DNA of 64,000 nucleotides from DAISJM01 sp036821485 (GTDB lineage Bacteria; Verrucomicrobiota; Kiritimatiellia; CAIQIC01; JAGNIJ01): the NCBI GenBank assembly GCA_036821485.1, contig DAISJM010000007.1, forward strand, positions 36,977 through 100,976. Direction: 5' to 3'. The position numbers and the translations under genes were made by a program. The notes under the pieces were generated by a model. The model did no database searches, was not told the origin of the DNA, and was given only the letters and a program-made list of their open reading frames with translations. Shown piece by piece: positions 35,207-44,117 of this stretch (position 1 is its first letter; each line of letters begins with the position of its first letter).

Positions 35207-38200
35207 CTACGGCACGCGCACACGCAGGCGATAGCCACGGCTGCCCGTCTCAACAGGATCGGTCAGTGTCATCGGCCCACCATCGCCCTGCACATCCGTC
35301 TGCAGGTTGCTCCACGAATCGCCGAGAAGCAGGTCGGATGTGATCTGCAGCGTGTAGACGCGGCCCGTGGACGACGGGAACACCATCGACCGCGGCGTGC
35401 TGTTGGTGAACGCCTGGATTTCGAACAGCGAGTTGCTGCCCGCCGCTCCGTTTGGAATCGTGTCGGCAAGATACTCTTCGAGGTTGCTGAACCCGTCGCC
35501 ATCATCGTCGTCCCCCGCCACGCCCGCCGTCGCGTTCGTCCAGTACGTCGTCTCATAGTCATCCGACATACCGTCCGCATCGGTGTCCACCGGCCCGCTG
35601 CCGCCACCCCGCAAGCTCTCGATATACACCCGGTTCGCCGCTGTATTCCAAGTTCCAAGGGACCCCGTGGTGTCATCGCCCTGGGCATCCGTTCCATCAA
35701 AGTCGGAGAGCGTGGATGTCGAGTTCTTGGCATACACCGACTCGCCGGACTGACTGTTGCCGCTTGTTGCCTTCAGTTTTGGATTTGGTGCTGCAGCATA
35801 GTTCGTGGCGCTGATACCCGCCGAAGCCATGGTGTGTATTGCTCCCGCATGTCCCGCCTTGGGGGAACCCGCAGCTTTGATCTGCACCATTTCTTCTGTC
35901 GCAATATCGAACGAGCCGGATTCGATGACGAAGTAGTTCGTGTTCCTCAGACCCACATCCAGGTTGTAGTCTGCGCCGCCCGTCACCACGTCAACCGCCG
36001 TCGTGTCGTTTCTCAACACGATAAGCGTGCCTGAGCGCACCGATGCCCACAACGCGTTCGCGGCAAATGTATACCCGCCACCGCTGTCTCCCGCGCCGCT
36101 GCTGGAATAGTCTTTCACGATTATTCCCTGCATGTTCAGGCTGTTGCTGATCACCAGGAGTTCCACCACGTCCGGCGTCGCATTGCGGAATTCATTGACC
36201 ACGCACACCGTCCCCGTACTCCCGCCCCCACCGCTGATCGGCGTCACCGTGAGCTGAACTGTGATGTCCGTCGTCCCGTCCTTGTCCTGCGCATAGAACG
36301 TGATGGTATGCACACCGGTCTGCGTTGCATCCGGCGTGAACGTGAAAGAGGCAATGGCCGTGCCCGTACCGTTGGTCGCATAGAATGCCGCGTTTGCCGG
36401 CAGCGCATTGGTGTAAAGCGTCAGCGCATCACCATCCGACTCGGTGCACGACACGGTGAAACTCAGCAGGTTGCTCACGATCACCGACTTGTTCGTGCCT
36501 GATGGATTCAGCACGATCGCGTTCGGCGGGAAGTTCGTCGTCGACCCGCCGTAAATGACCTGTATCACGCCGGAGGTCTGCGCGCCATTGATGGTGCCCG
36601 GCGTCGTCGTCAGCACCTGCCAGCCCGCGCCCGTGTCGGCCACCACGTTATTCGGCGCTTGGATGCTGCCCGTGTCGCTGTTGTCATCGGGTGTGATGTG
36701 CAAGTAGTTCGGCTGGAAGCTCGGCACGGATACGGAAACCGTGCCCGGGTCGTCCACGGTCATGTCGTTCGTGCCTTCCCAAGCGACAGCGTCAAGGATG
36801 TTGCTGTTGCGGTCATAGAGCACAAGCCCATCCGGCCCATTCTCCATGTCGGCCGGCAGAATGAAATCCACATTCGCCACCACCCCCGTCCCGATTACGC
36901 AGAACCCCAGTGCGTTGCCGTTCGTGTCGGTGATTCCATCATCCGGTACGATGAAGTAAGGGAAGTCGAATCGGAACAACCCTCCATCTCCAGTGTTGTT
37001 TCCGTTGTAATGGACTACAAAGCAGTTTTCCAGATTCTGTCCGGCCAGCGCGATGATCTCGATGAAGCCGTCGGCATCCGCCGCGCCTGCGGAATTTGGA
37101 TCGATCTCGTTGATCAGCGCCGTGACGTTGCCCGTCGGCGCGGCGCGAATCACGATCTCGTTGGTCAGCGTCACGCGCGGGCTGTTGGTGCCCGAGCCCG
37201 TAAAGCTCGCCTCTACGAAATAGCTGACCGTCGAATTGTTGGTCTGGCCCGGAATCTGCGAGACAGTCTTGTAGAGATTGTTCCCCTCGTCGCCCATCGC
37301 AATCGTGTTCGTGGTCCCGCCGTTGACGCTGTAGTAAGCCGTGACCGACAGACCACCAGCGTAGTAATTCGGTTCAACAACGCAGGTGACATCAAACGCC
37401 TGATTGGTCTCCGGCTTCTCGGGCGCCAGCGTCAGCAGCGAAAGCTGCACATCCGCGTCAATCGCGCCCACCACCGTCTGGTCGGGATCGTTCAGATAGC
37501 CGCGCGTGTGTGACTTCGGACCGGACCAGGTGAAGTCCTCATAGTTGGTCCCGCTGCCCGCCAGCTGCAGCGATTGCCCCGCCGTTTCTGTGCCCAGTTC
37601 CGACACGCCTACGTCGATCGACGCCACGCCGTCGGCGGGCCCGCCCACGCCCGTGAAGAATCCCTCGTAGCTGATGAACTGGAGCAGGCCGTTGGTCTTG
37701 TGGCACAACGCAATGCCGTCCGGCGCACCGTTCTGGATCGCATTCCACGCGTATGGAATCCACACAGCCCCGTACCCGTTGCCCTCGTTGTCCACTGTTC
37801 CGCTCAGCGAGTTGGAGAGATAAATGGCGCCGTTCCCGCCATTATATAGAAGGATATAGTACGAACTCAGGTCGATCCCTGCCGGACCCGCCACTTCCAC
37901 GCCTTCGTTCGTATCGTTGCCTGCGTTGTCATAATGGAATTCGTTGATCCACACGAAGCCCGGCCCGCCACTCGCGCGCCGCACAACAATCGCACAGGTC
38001 GACGTCACCGTGGTGGACCCATCGCTCACCACGAATTCAACGCGCGTAGTGGTGCCCAGAATGTCCAGTGTCGGCGTCCATGTAAACTTTCCTTCGCGGG
38101 CGGCGATGACGGTGAATGTGCCGTTCGTCGGTCCGGCGTTGGTCGACAGGGTCAGCACGTCCGACGCGTTCCGGTCCTGGCCGATCACATAAAGGTTCAA

Positions 38201-39037
38201 GGTGTTTCCCACGACGGCCGTCGCGTTTGTCGGCACGCTGAGCGATGGCGCCACGGGACCAACGGACTGGATCACGTCCACGTACCGGCGGCCGATCACT
38301 TCGTACCCGTTCGACGGCACCAGGTTTGTCGAGTACTGCCCGGCAATGCCGATGAGATCAAATGCGCCGACCGGCGGGAGTTGCCCGTCAAGATCGGTGT
38401 CGCGGTCGATGTAGAAGGAAATGCTGCCTGTGAGGTCGGTGACGGTCAGTTGCGAACTCTGATTGTAGGTCCACGCTTCGGACCCCACGTAGTAGACGTT
38501 GGTCAGCTTGACCAGCTTACCCTCGTAACCTTCACCATCCGCCAGCAGCGTGGCAATGGAGATTTCCTCGGGCGTGACCGGTGATGTTGTCGTGCCGGAA
38601 ATGAAGAAGTCCTGAGTGATATCGTTTGTGTCGTACGCGTCACCGTTGAAGCGCTCGGGCCGGATCATGCATAGACCGTTGCTCTGCACAATCTGGCCGT
38701 AGACGCTGACCTGAACGCCCAGCGGGAAGGTGGTCTCATTCGTCTCCAAGGTGAACAAGGCTCCCTTGCTCAGCACGCGGATACCCGCGCTGGCATCCTG
38801 AACATAAAACTCCGTCAGGTTGGTATGGCTCAGAAAGGGAGAGGTCACCCGGCCGGAGATCCAATAATAGCCGCCCAGGTTCTCGGGGATGAACGTGTTG
38901 GTGCCGTTAACCCACTGGTTGGACTTCACAAGCGAGATGTCGTCGGCAAGCGACGCGGCCGGGAACAGCAAGATGGCAAGCAGGGCAACAACGATCAGTT
39001 GCACGCGCCTTCGAGATTTGGATTGTCGGGATTCCAT
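35207..39037 (-). CDS. Large secreted lamin-tail/cadherin-like protein
   Basis: 1276 residues with a signal peptide (LIVVALLAILLFPAASLAD). It has an N-terminal OB-like nucleic-acid/ligand domain (~30-260) and Ig/cadherin-like strands (PTNATAVVGNTLNL). Three lamin-tail-type domains follow (WINEFHYDNAGNDTNEGVEV, ALINEIDPNSAGAADADGFIE, CVVNEFRNATPDVVELLV). Near the C-terminus is an acidic calcium-binding stretch (DTDADGMSDDYE, DDDDGDGFSNLEEYL). The ATG follows GGAGG by 6 nt and overlaps the upstream pseudopilin gene by 43 nt, implying coupled translation. Probably an extracellular multidomain protein; function unknown. Confidence 0.8.
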   Translation of the reverse strand: MESRQSKSRRRVQLIVVALLAILLFPAASLADDISLVKSNQWVNGTNTFIPENLGGYYWISGRVTSPFLSHTNLTEFYVQDASAGIRVLSKGALFTLETNETTFPLGVQVSVYGQIVQSNGLCMIRPERFNGDAYDTNDITQDFFISGTTTSPVTPEEISIATLLADGEGYEGKLVKLTNVYYVGSEAWTYNQSSQLTVTDLTGSISFYIDRDTDLDGQLPPVGAFDLIGIAGQYSTNLVPSNGYEVIGRRYVDVIQSVGPVAPSLSVPTNATAVVGNTLNLYVIGQDRNASDVLTLSTNAGPTNGTFTVIAAREGKFTWTPTLDILGTTTRVEFVVSDGSTTVTSTCAIVVRRASGGPGFVWINEFHYDNAGNDTNEGVEVAGPAGIDLSSYYILLYNGGNGAIYLSNSLSGTVDNEGNGYGAVWIPYAWNAIQNGAPDGIALCHKTNGLLQFISYEGFFTGVGGPADGVASIDVGVSELGTETAGQSLQLAGSGTNYEDFTWSGPKSHTRGYLNDPDQTVVGAIDADVQLSLLTLAPEKPETNQAFDVTCVVEPNYYAGGLSVTAYYSVNGGTTNTIAMGDEGNNLYKTVSQIPGQTNNSTVSYFVEASFTGSGTNSPRVTLTNEIVIRAAPTGNVTALINEIDPNSAGAADADGFIEIIALAGQNLENCFVVHYNGNNTGDGGLFRFDFPYFIVPDDGITDTNGNALGFCVIGTGVVANVDFILPADMENGPDGLVLYDRNSNILDAVAWEGTNDMTVDDPGTVSVSVPSFQPNYLHITPDDNSDTGSIQAPNNVVADTGAGWQVLTTTPGTINGAQTSGVIQVIYGGSTTNFPPNAIVLNPSGTNKSVIVSNLLSFTVSCTESDGDALTLYTNALPANAAFYATNGTGTAIASFTFTPDATQTGVHTITFYAQDKDGTTDITVQLTVTPISGGGGSTGTVCVVNEFRNATPDVVELLVISNSLNMQGIIVKDYSSSGAGDSGGGYTFAANALWASVRSGTLIVLRNDTTAVDVVTGGADYNLDVGLRNTNYFVIESGSFDIATEEMVQIKAAGSPKAGHAGAIHTMASAGISATNYAAAPNPKLKATSGNSQSGESVYAKNSTSTLSDFDGTDAQGDDTTGSLGTWNTAANRVYIESLRGGGSGPVDTDADGMSDDYETTYWTNATAGVAGDDDDGDGFSNLEEYLADTIPNGAAGSNSLFEIQAFTNSTPRSMVFPSSTGRVYTLQITSDLLLGDSWSNLQTDVQGDGGPMTLTDPVETGSRGYRLRVRVP

Positions 39038-39813
39038 TGTATGCCTCCGTAGTTCCAGTACTGCCCGGTGCCTGCCGTCATACCTTCAGCATAGATCTTT
39101 GTCTTCAGATATGTGCCTGCGTGGCCGTCGGCGAAACAGATATTAGCTGCCCCGCTGTGACGGAAGGCATCGCCCTGCACCGGGAACGCCATGTATTTGG
39201 GATGTGTCCACGCATAGCGGTAGCCGGGATTGCTGTTCTCGCCAAGACCCGCGGGACCCTCCGCGAATAGCACAAAGCGACCCGGGTCCGGAATCTGGCT
39301 ATAGCGAAGGTATCGCGAATAGCCGCTCCCGCCCGAAGTGCCACAACCACGATTTCCCGCATCAATCCAGAGATTGTAGGAATACGAGCAATAGTACGTG
39401 CTTCGGTCCGTCGGCTGCGGCGCGGGGGTGGGCGGCGCAGCAGGACAAATGAACAACGACTTGTCGCCGGGCCGCGGCATCGCGCGACGCGCGAACAACG
39501 AACTCATGGTCTCGTGCCCCACATACGGCGGAAGGAAATTGAACCATGCATTGGTCGAGTTCGGGTCGGCCATCTGCCCCGCATCCGCCGTGTTGCCCTG
39601 CCCCGGATAGGTCCCGTCGTTATCGGAAAGATACATACTCGCCGCCGCGCCCCACTGGCGGATGTTGGAGAGACAGCGCGTCGTATTCGCCCGTGCGCTC
39701 GCACGATTCAACGCGGGAAACAGCAGGGCGGCAAGAATCGCAATGATCGCGATGACGGACAGCAATTCGACAAGGGTGAACCCTTCGCGGCGCGGGACGG
39801 AGCAAAGCTTCAT
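38995..39813 (-). CDS. Pseudopilin-like secreted protein (prepilin-type N-terminus)
   Basis: 272 residues. The N-terminus MKLCSVPRREG/FTLVELLSVIAIIAIL is a type IV prepilin signal with cleavage after Gly and Glu at +5. It is followed by a ~215-residue globular domain ending with the CFADGHAG stretch typical of the H-X9-DG pseudopilin group expanded in Planctomycetes and Verrucomicrobia. It is likely processed by a prepilin peptidase and displayed or secreted. The ATG at 39813 follows GGGAG by 8-9 nt. The 43-nt overlap with the next gene couples the two proteins. Confidence 0.85.
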   Translation of the reverse strand: MKLCSVPRREGFTLVELLSVIAIIAILAALLFPALNRASARANTTRCLSNIRQWGAAASMYLSDNDGTYPGQGNTADAGQMADPNSTNAWFNFLPPYVGHETMSSLFARRAMPRPGDKSLFICPAAPPTPAPQPTDRSTYYCSYSYNLWIDAGNRGCGTSGGSGYSRYLRYSQIPDPGRFVLFAEGPAGLGENSNPGYRYAWTHPKYMAFPVQGDAFRHSGAANICFADGHAGTYLKTKIYAEGMTAGTGQYWNYGGIQWNPDNPNLEGACN

Positions 39814-39843
39814 GAATCGTCTCCCGGTTACTACTGGCTGTCT

Positions 39844-39872
39844 AATATACCCCGGTGCGCCGGGAGAGGCAA
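39844..39872 (-). promoter_or_regulatory. Putative promoter of the pseudopilin operon with internal palindrome
   Basis: The minus strand has TTGCCT (39867-39872), 17 bp, TATATT (39844-39849). The spacer contains an inverted repeat CCCGG-N4-CCGGG (39851-39864), which could be an operator. Confidence 0.45.
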
Positions 39873-39913
39873 TGACAGGCAACGAGCCAACCCCAGGAAA
39901 ACCAAGACCCTAC

Positions 39914-39957
39914 TCTGTTGCATCCAGTGATGCGGCCGCATCACTGGATGCAACAGA
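39914..39957. repeat. 44-bp perfect palindrome
   Basis: Each 22-nt arm (TCTGTTGCATCCAGTGATGC, then GG) is an exact inverted copy of the other, with no spacer. The centre is GCGGCCGC. It lies 25 bp past the glycerate kinase stop and could act as its terminator (stem of about 20 bp with a 4-nt loop, followed by TTGGTTTTCC on the minus strand). The exactness and absence of a loop are unusual. Confidence 0.85.
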
Positions 39958-39981
39958 TGACTTGTGAAGAAGATGGCCTTT

Positions 39982-41097
39982 TCACAGCAGGCCGCCCAGC
40001 GTCTTGCCTGCTTGCTTCACCAGCTCCGGGGCCTTCGCCATGGCGTCCGCCAACGGCATCGTATCCGGCTTCGCTGCCACTGCAAACTCGACCCCGCAGG
40101 CCCTGTGCTCAGCTTGAGACAAGGCCACCGATCCCGCCACCACCGCAACGCGAACCCCCGCTCTCTTCGCGGCACGAACAACCCCCGCCACCACTTTGCC
40201 TCGCAGCGATTGGCTGTCAAAACGCCCTTCACCCGTGACCACCCAATCCACGCCCTTTAAGGCATCGTCCAGCCGCGTGGCCTCAACGACCGCATCCACC
40301 CCAGACACTAATTTCGCACCCATGAACGCCACGGCACCGGCAGCCAGTCCACCCGCGGCACCACCCCCCGGCAAATCATGAATCCGACACCCCAACGTTG
40401 CCTCGACCACATCCGCGAGCCTCTGTAGCCCGGCTTCAAGCTGCGCCACCATCTCAGGTGTGGCACCCTTCTGCGGACCGAAAACACGCGCCGCGCCTTG
40501 CTCCCCACATAGTGGATTGTCCACGTCGCAAAGCACTTCCACAACCGGCAGCCCCAGCGCCTTCGGGCGAATGATTGAATCGAGTTGCCCAAGAAAGCCT
40601 CCACCAAGGCAAAGGGTTGTTGTTTGCTTGTCAGTGAATGTCCAGCCCAGGGCTGACGCTGCACCTGCACCACCATCGACTGTCGCGCTGCCGCCGACGG
40701 CGAGCCGTATCTTCTGCGCACCCTTCTCCGCCGCGGCACGCAGAAGTTCTCCGGTGCCGAAGGTGGTGGTTAAGAGAGGGTTACGCTGCTCGTCGCGAAG
40801 AAGGGTCAGCCCGCTGGCCGCGGCCATTTCGACAATGGCTGTACCGTCTTCGAACAGACCGAAACCGGCGTCCACTTTCATCCCCGGCAGCGGGCCAACG
40901 GTCTTCACCGGAATCCAGCGCCCACGACGCGAAGCGAGCATGACCGCCGCCGTCCCCTCGCCGCCATCGGCCATCGGGTGGACTGCGATTTCCGCGGAGT
41001 GCAGAACCGAGCGAAGCCCCGCGGCAGCGGCATTGCACGCCGCGACCGCATCGAGGCTGCCTTTAAAGGAATCCAACGCAACGACGATCCTCATCAC
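39982..41097 (-). CDS. Glycerate kinase
   Basis: 371 residues of the GlxK/GarK family: IVVALDSFKGSLDA at the N-terminus, HPMADGGEGTAAVM, GTGELLRAAAEKG, AVGGSATVDGGAG and VVTGEGRFDSQSLRGK are all present. It phosphorylates D-glycerate, feeding it into glycolysis. A divergent GH16 gene starts 82 bp away. A Met-Met start leaves a choice of two adjacent codons. No operon partner is seen. Confidence 0.92.
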   Translation of the reverse strand: MMRIVVALDSFKGSLDAVAACNAAAAGLRSVLHSAEIAVHPMADGGEGTAAVMLASRRGRWIPVKTVGPLPGMKVDAGFGLFEDGTAIVEMAAASGLTLLRDEQRNPLLTTTFGTGELLRAAAEKGAQKIRLAVGGSATVDGGAGAASALGWTFTDKQTTTLCLGGGFLGQLDSIIRPKALGLPVVEVLCDVDNPLCGEQGAARVFGPQKGATPEMVAQLEAGLQRLADVVEATLGCRIHDLPGGGAAGGLAAGAVAFMGAKLVSGVDAVVEATRLDDALKGVDWVVTGEGRFDSQSLRGKVVAGVVRAAKRAGVRVAVVAGSVALSQAEHRACGVEFAVAAKPDTMPLADAMAKAPELVKQAGKTLGGLL

Positions 41098-41179
41098 ATC
41101 CCCTCTTCACGGGTTCATACCATATACCGGCCGCGCCGCCGAGGTTATGTTTCCTGCGGACATGAAAAGGAATCACGTC

Positions 41180-42523
41180 ATGAATCGCTTCTTCTTCCTG
41201 CCATTCTTCCTGGTGACAACGATGTCCTTTGCCGGCGACCAGAAGTGGCAACAAATCTGGAGCGATGAATTCACCGGCCCGGCGATCGACGCCACAAAGT
41301 GGCGCGTCGAGGATGCCGCGCTCGTGAAGAATAACGAGTTGCAGTATTACGCGCCCGACGACGTCTACATCGAGGACGGCAAACTCGTCATTCGCAGCCA
41401 ACAGCGCGCGATGGGCGACCGCGAATACACTTCCGGTCTCGTCGAGAGCAAGGGCAAGTTCTCGTTTCTCTATGGCCGCGTGGATATTCGCGCAAAGCTC
41501 CCGCGCGGGCAGGGCCTTTGGCCCGCCCACTGGATGCTCCCCGCCGACGGTTCATGGCCGCCGGAAATCGACATCATGGAAATCGTCGGCAGCCAGCCGG
41601 AAGCCCTCGTCATGTCACTTCACAACGGCGCATGGCCGGATCTCGACTCGCAGTCGTTCGATACCCTGGGCCCCGATCTCTCGGCGGACTTCCATGTCTT
41701 TTCGCTCGAATGGGAACCCGGCTCGATCCGCTGGCTACTCGATGACGTGCAGCAATTCGCTGTTACCCGCGGCGTCCCCTCCATTCCCTTCTACCTGATT
41801 CTGAACACCGCAGTCGGCGGCAGCATGCCGGGCAACCCCGACGAGACCACCGTCTTCCCCCAGTATCACGTCATCGACTACGTCCGCGTGTCGGCCAAGA
41901 AAGTTCCCGGCATGTTCTACCTCATCACCGGTGCCGACGGGGGCCGCGTGGTCGTTTCGCCCGACCGCAATCCGTACCCGGCAGGAACCCAAATCACCCT
42001 CACCGCGATCCCCGGCATCGGCAAAGTGTTCGACCACTGGGAAGGCGCCCTCTCCGGCGCGGAGAATCCCACAACGGTGAAGATGGATGCCGACCGCAGC
42101 GTCCGCGCCGTATTCGCTGCCGACCCGAATGCGCCGGTCCTGCTCTCACGCGGCAAGCCCGCCTTCGCATCGTCCGCCGAAGAGCCGAAGTACGGAGCCG
42201 GATATGCCGTGGACGGCCAGCGCAAGACGCGATGGTCCTCGGCCTTCAGCGATAACGAATGGCTTTACGTCGATCTCGGCGAGCCGCGCCACATCGAGGC
42301 AATCCGCATCTCGTGGGAAAACGCCTACGCAAAGGAGTACGCGCTCGAGGTCTCCGACGACACACAGTCCTGGCGGAACATTCACACCAAGCGCGGCGGC
42401 CGCGGCGGCACCGAGGAAGTTCTGGGTATCGACGCCACCGCGCGTTACGTCCGCCTTCGCGGTATCCAACGCGCCTCCGAATGGGGCTACTCGCTCTGGG
42501 AATTCGACATCTTCGGGCGGTAA
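41180..42523 (+). CDS. Secreted GH16 glycanase with beta-repeat and F5/8 type C (CBM32-like) domains
   Basis: 447 residues. Signal peptide MNRFFFLPFFLVTTMSFAG; GH16 domain ~22-255 with the catalytic motif EIDIME (Glu129, Asp131, Glu134). A short bacterial-repeat domain follows (GRVVVSPDRNPYPAGTQITL...FDHWEG). A C-terminal discoidin-like domain (~310-447, YAVDGQRKTRWSSAFSDNEW, LYVDLGEPRHIEAI) completes it. GH16 enzymes cleave beta-1,3/1,4-glucans, agarose, carrageenan or similar; the exact target cannot be read. The ATG at 41180 follows AAGGA by about 9 nt; in-frame ATGs upstream at 41162 and earlier are alternatives. Confidence 0.9.
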   Translation: MNRFFFLPFFLVTTMSFAGDQKWQQIWSDEFTGPAIDATKWRVEDAALVKNNELQYYAPDDVYIEDGKLVIRSQQRAMGDREYTSGLVESKGKFSFLYGRVDIRAKLPRGQGLWPAHWMLPADGSWPPEIDIMEIVGSQPEALVMSLHNGAWPDLDSQSFDTLGPDLSADFHVFSLEWEPGSIRWLLDDVQQFAVTRGVPSIPFYLILNTAVGGSMPGNPDETTVFPQYHVIDYVRVSAKKVPGMFYLITGADGGRVVVSPDRNPYPAGTQITLTAIPGIGKVFDHWEGALSGAENPTTVKMDADRSVRAVFAADPNAPVLLSRGKPAFASSAEEPKYGAGYAVDGQRKTRWSSAFSDNEWLYVDLGEPRHIEAIRISWENAYAKEYALEVSDDTQSWRNIHTKRGGRGGTEEVLGIDATARYVRLRGIQRASEWGYSLWEFDIFGR

Positions 42524-42540
42524 GACGGACCGTTCCTCCC

Positions 42541-42652
42541 GCCTCCCTGCCGGCTAAGGCCACGGCAAGCCTTGCGTCCCTCCCACCTCCCTGCCGGCTT
42601 GTCCGGCAGGAGGCAGAATTCTGGCTCTTGCGACGCAAGGTCGCAGGGAGCC
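42541..42652. repeat. REP-like two-hairpin repeat, one rearranged and one full copy
   Basis: A rearranged partial copy starts at 42541 (CCTCCCTGCCGGCT joined to AAGGCCACGGC). A full 67-bp copy spans 42586-42652. In the full copy the second hairpin reads GCGAC-gcaag-GTCGC, differing from the consensus by paired compensatory changes. It lies in the convergent gap between the GH16 and PPi-PFK genes. Confidence 0.85.
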
Positions 42653-42667
42653 AACGGACGGATGATG

Positions 42668-42700
42668 AAAAAAAGGCGGGTGAGGTTTCCCTCACCCGCC
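42668..42700 (-). terminator. Intrinsic terminator of PPi-phosphofructokinase
   Basis: The minus strand reads GGCGGGTGAGG-gaaa-CCTCACCCGCC followed by TTTTTTT: a perfect 11-bp stem, GAAA loop and seven T residues. This is the clearest terminator of the region. A degenerate heptad repeat (42701-42737) lies between it and the stop codon. Confidence 0.9.
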
Positions 42701-42737
42701 CACTGATTACCGATCACTACTTACTGGTCACTGGCCG
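42701..42737. repeat. Degenerate heptad repeat, copy 2
   Basis: CACTGATTAC, GATCACT, TTACTGGTCACTGG in succession, immediately behind the PPi-PFK stop codon. It matches the run at 35165-35200 in composition, position and orientation relative to the gene. Confidence 0.5.
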
Positions 42738-43958
42738 TTACTTCTTCGCCACTTTCGCGCCTTTGAAGCGGCCGATTTCCGGCAGCTTGCCGACGATCGG
42801 CGCGGCGTAATCGATGAAGGCCTTGGTCACATCGTTGCCTTCGGCGTTGATGAAGTTGTCGGGCATGTGCCGCGTTTCCTTGGCGACATTCCTCAGCGGA
42901 ACCAGCTCGAAATAGACCTGGTACTTCTTGCCGGGCTTCCGGCGGATCGCGACGCTGCCGCTGACTTCCTTGCCGGCCACCGCGTGCTTCACCGCGTTCA
43001 TGCCCACCGCACGCGCTTCCTTGGCGTCGTTTTCGGAAACCACGCCGGGGAACGAACGCTGCAGGTAGCCGAAGGTGTCGGCGCGGACGCGCTTGATCTG
43101 GAGCTTGCTCTTCACTTCGTTCGCCAGCAGATCGCCGAGCGCGCCGGAGCCGCTGAGCTGCACGTTGCCGTGCGAGTCGACTTCCTTGCTCAGCTTCGCC
43201 GCGACCGCCGTGCCATCCTTGTCCGAAATGCCTTCCGACACCGCGACGAGGCAGCGCTTGTTCGCCTCGTAAACCTTCTTCACGTCCGCCAGAAACTTGT
43301 CCATCTCGAACGGCCGTTCCGGCAGGTAAACCAAGTGCGGGCCATCATCCGGATACTTGCGTCCGAGTGCGGCCGCGGCCGTCAGGAAGCCGGCGTGCCG
43401 GCCCATGACCACGTTGATCTTCACGCCTGGCAACGCGCGATTGTCCAGATTATCGCCCATGAACGCCTGCGCCACGAACTTGGCGCCGGAGCCAAAGCCC
43501 GGCGTGTGATCGTTCTCGCGCAGATCGTTGTCGATCGTCTTGCAGATGTGGAAGCAGTGCAGGTCGTAGTCGGCCTGCTTCGCTTCTTCGTTGATAATGT
43601 GGGTTGTCTCGGCGGAATCGTTGCCGCCGATGTAGAAGAAGAACCGCACGTTGTATTTCTGCAACACCCTGAAGATCGCCACGCAATCTTCGGGCGTGGG
43701 CTTCTTGCGGACGGAGCCGAGCATGGAGGACGGGGTCTTCGCCACCGCTTCCAGCGTCGCCGCGCTTTCCTTGCGCAGGTCGATGAAGTTCTCCTTCAGA
43801 ATCCCGTCGATTCCGTGGAGCGAGCCGTAGATGCCCTTGATTTCCTTGTGCTTCTTCGCCTCCACCACCGCGCCGATCAGGCTCTGGTTGATGACGGCGG
43901 TCGGTCCGCCACTCTGGGCGATGACCATGTTGCCGGTCAGTTTCTGTTGCTTAGCCAT
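42738..43958 (-). CDS. Phosphofructokinase, PPi-dependent type
   Basis: 406 residues of the PfkA superfamily. It carries the PPi signature: YIGGNDSAET, where ATP enzymes have GGDGS, and KTIDNDL with Lys where ATP enzymes have Gly. VMGRHAGFLTAAAALG and the FGYLQR substrate region are also present. It interconverts fructose 6-phosphate and fructose 1,6-bisphosphate using pyrophosphate, a reversible glycolytic step. It is followed by a strong terminator and is monocistronic. The cofactor assignment comes from these two residues only. Confidence 0.9.
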   Translation of the reverse strand: MAKQQKLTGNMVIAQSGGPTAVINQSLIGAVVEAKKHKEIKGIYGSLHGIDGILKENFIDLRKESAATLEAVAKTPSSMLGSVRKKPTPEDCVAIFRVLQKYNVRFFFYIGGNDSAETTHIINEEAKQADYDLHCFHICKTIDNDLRENDHTPGFGSGAKFVAQAFMGDNLDNRALPGVKINVVMGRHAGFLTAAAALGRKYPDDGPHLVYLPERPFEMDKFLADVKKVYEANKRCLVAVSEGISDKDGTAVAAKLSKEVDSHGNVQLSGSGALGDLLANEVKSKLQIKRVRADTFGYLQRSFPGVVSENDAKEARAVGMNAVKHAVAGKEVSGSVAIRRKPGKKYQVYFELVPLRNVAKETRHMPDNFINAEGNDVTKAFIDYAAPIVGKLPEIGRFKGAKVAKK

Positions 43959-44117
43959 GTGACACCTCGTGTTGTTCTGTTTCGGGAAAACCCGGATGGT
44001 GATAGCAGGAGCCTACCCCCGATGCAAGCCCGCAGGACCCCTCCCGCCCACCCCCCGCTCCGAACCCCTATTTTCGGGGGTTCCCTGATACGCCCTCTCC
44101 GGGTAGAATGACACGCC
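43959..44117. other. Divergent intergenic region
   Basis: 159 bp between PPi-PFK (minus) and the hypothetical gene at 44118 (plus). It contains a GAACCCC/GGGGTTC hairpin (44062-44068 with 44077-44083) and, toward the plus-strand gene, TAGAAT at 44104-44109 just 8 nt before its ATG. No other element was recognised. Confidence 0.4.

Noticed and set aside
40460..41179. Long N-terminal extension of the GH16 gene
   Set aside because: It is antisense to the glycerate kinase gene; the signal peptide and ribosome site place the start at 41180.
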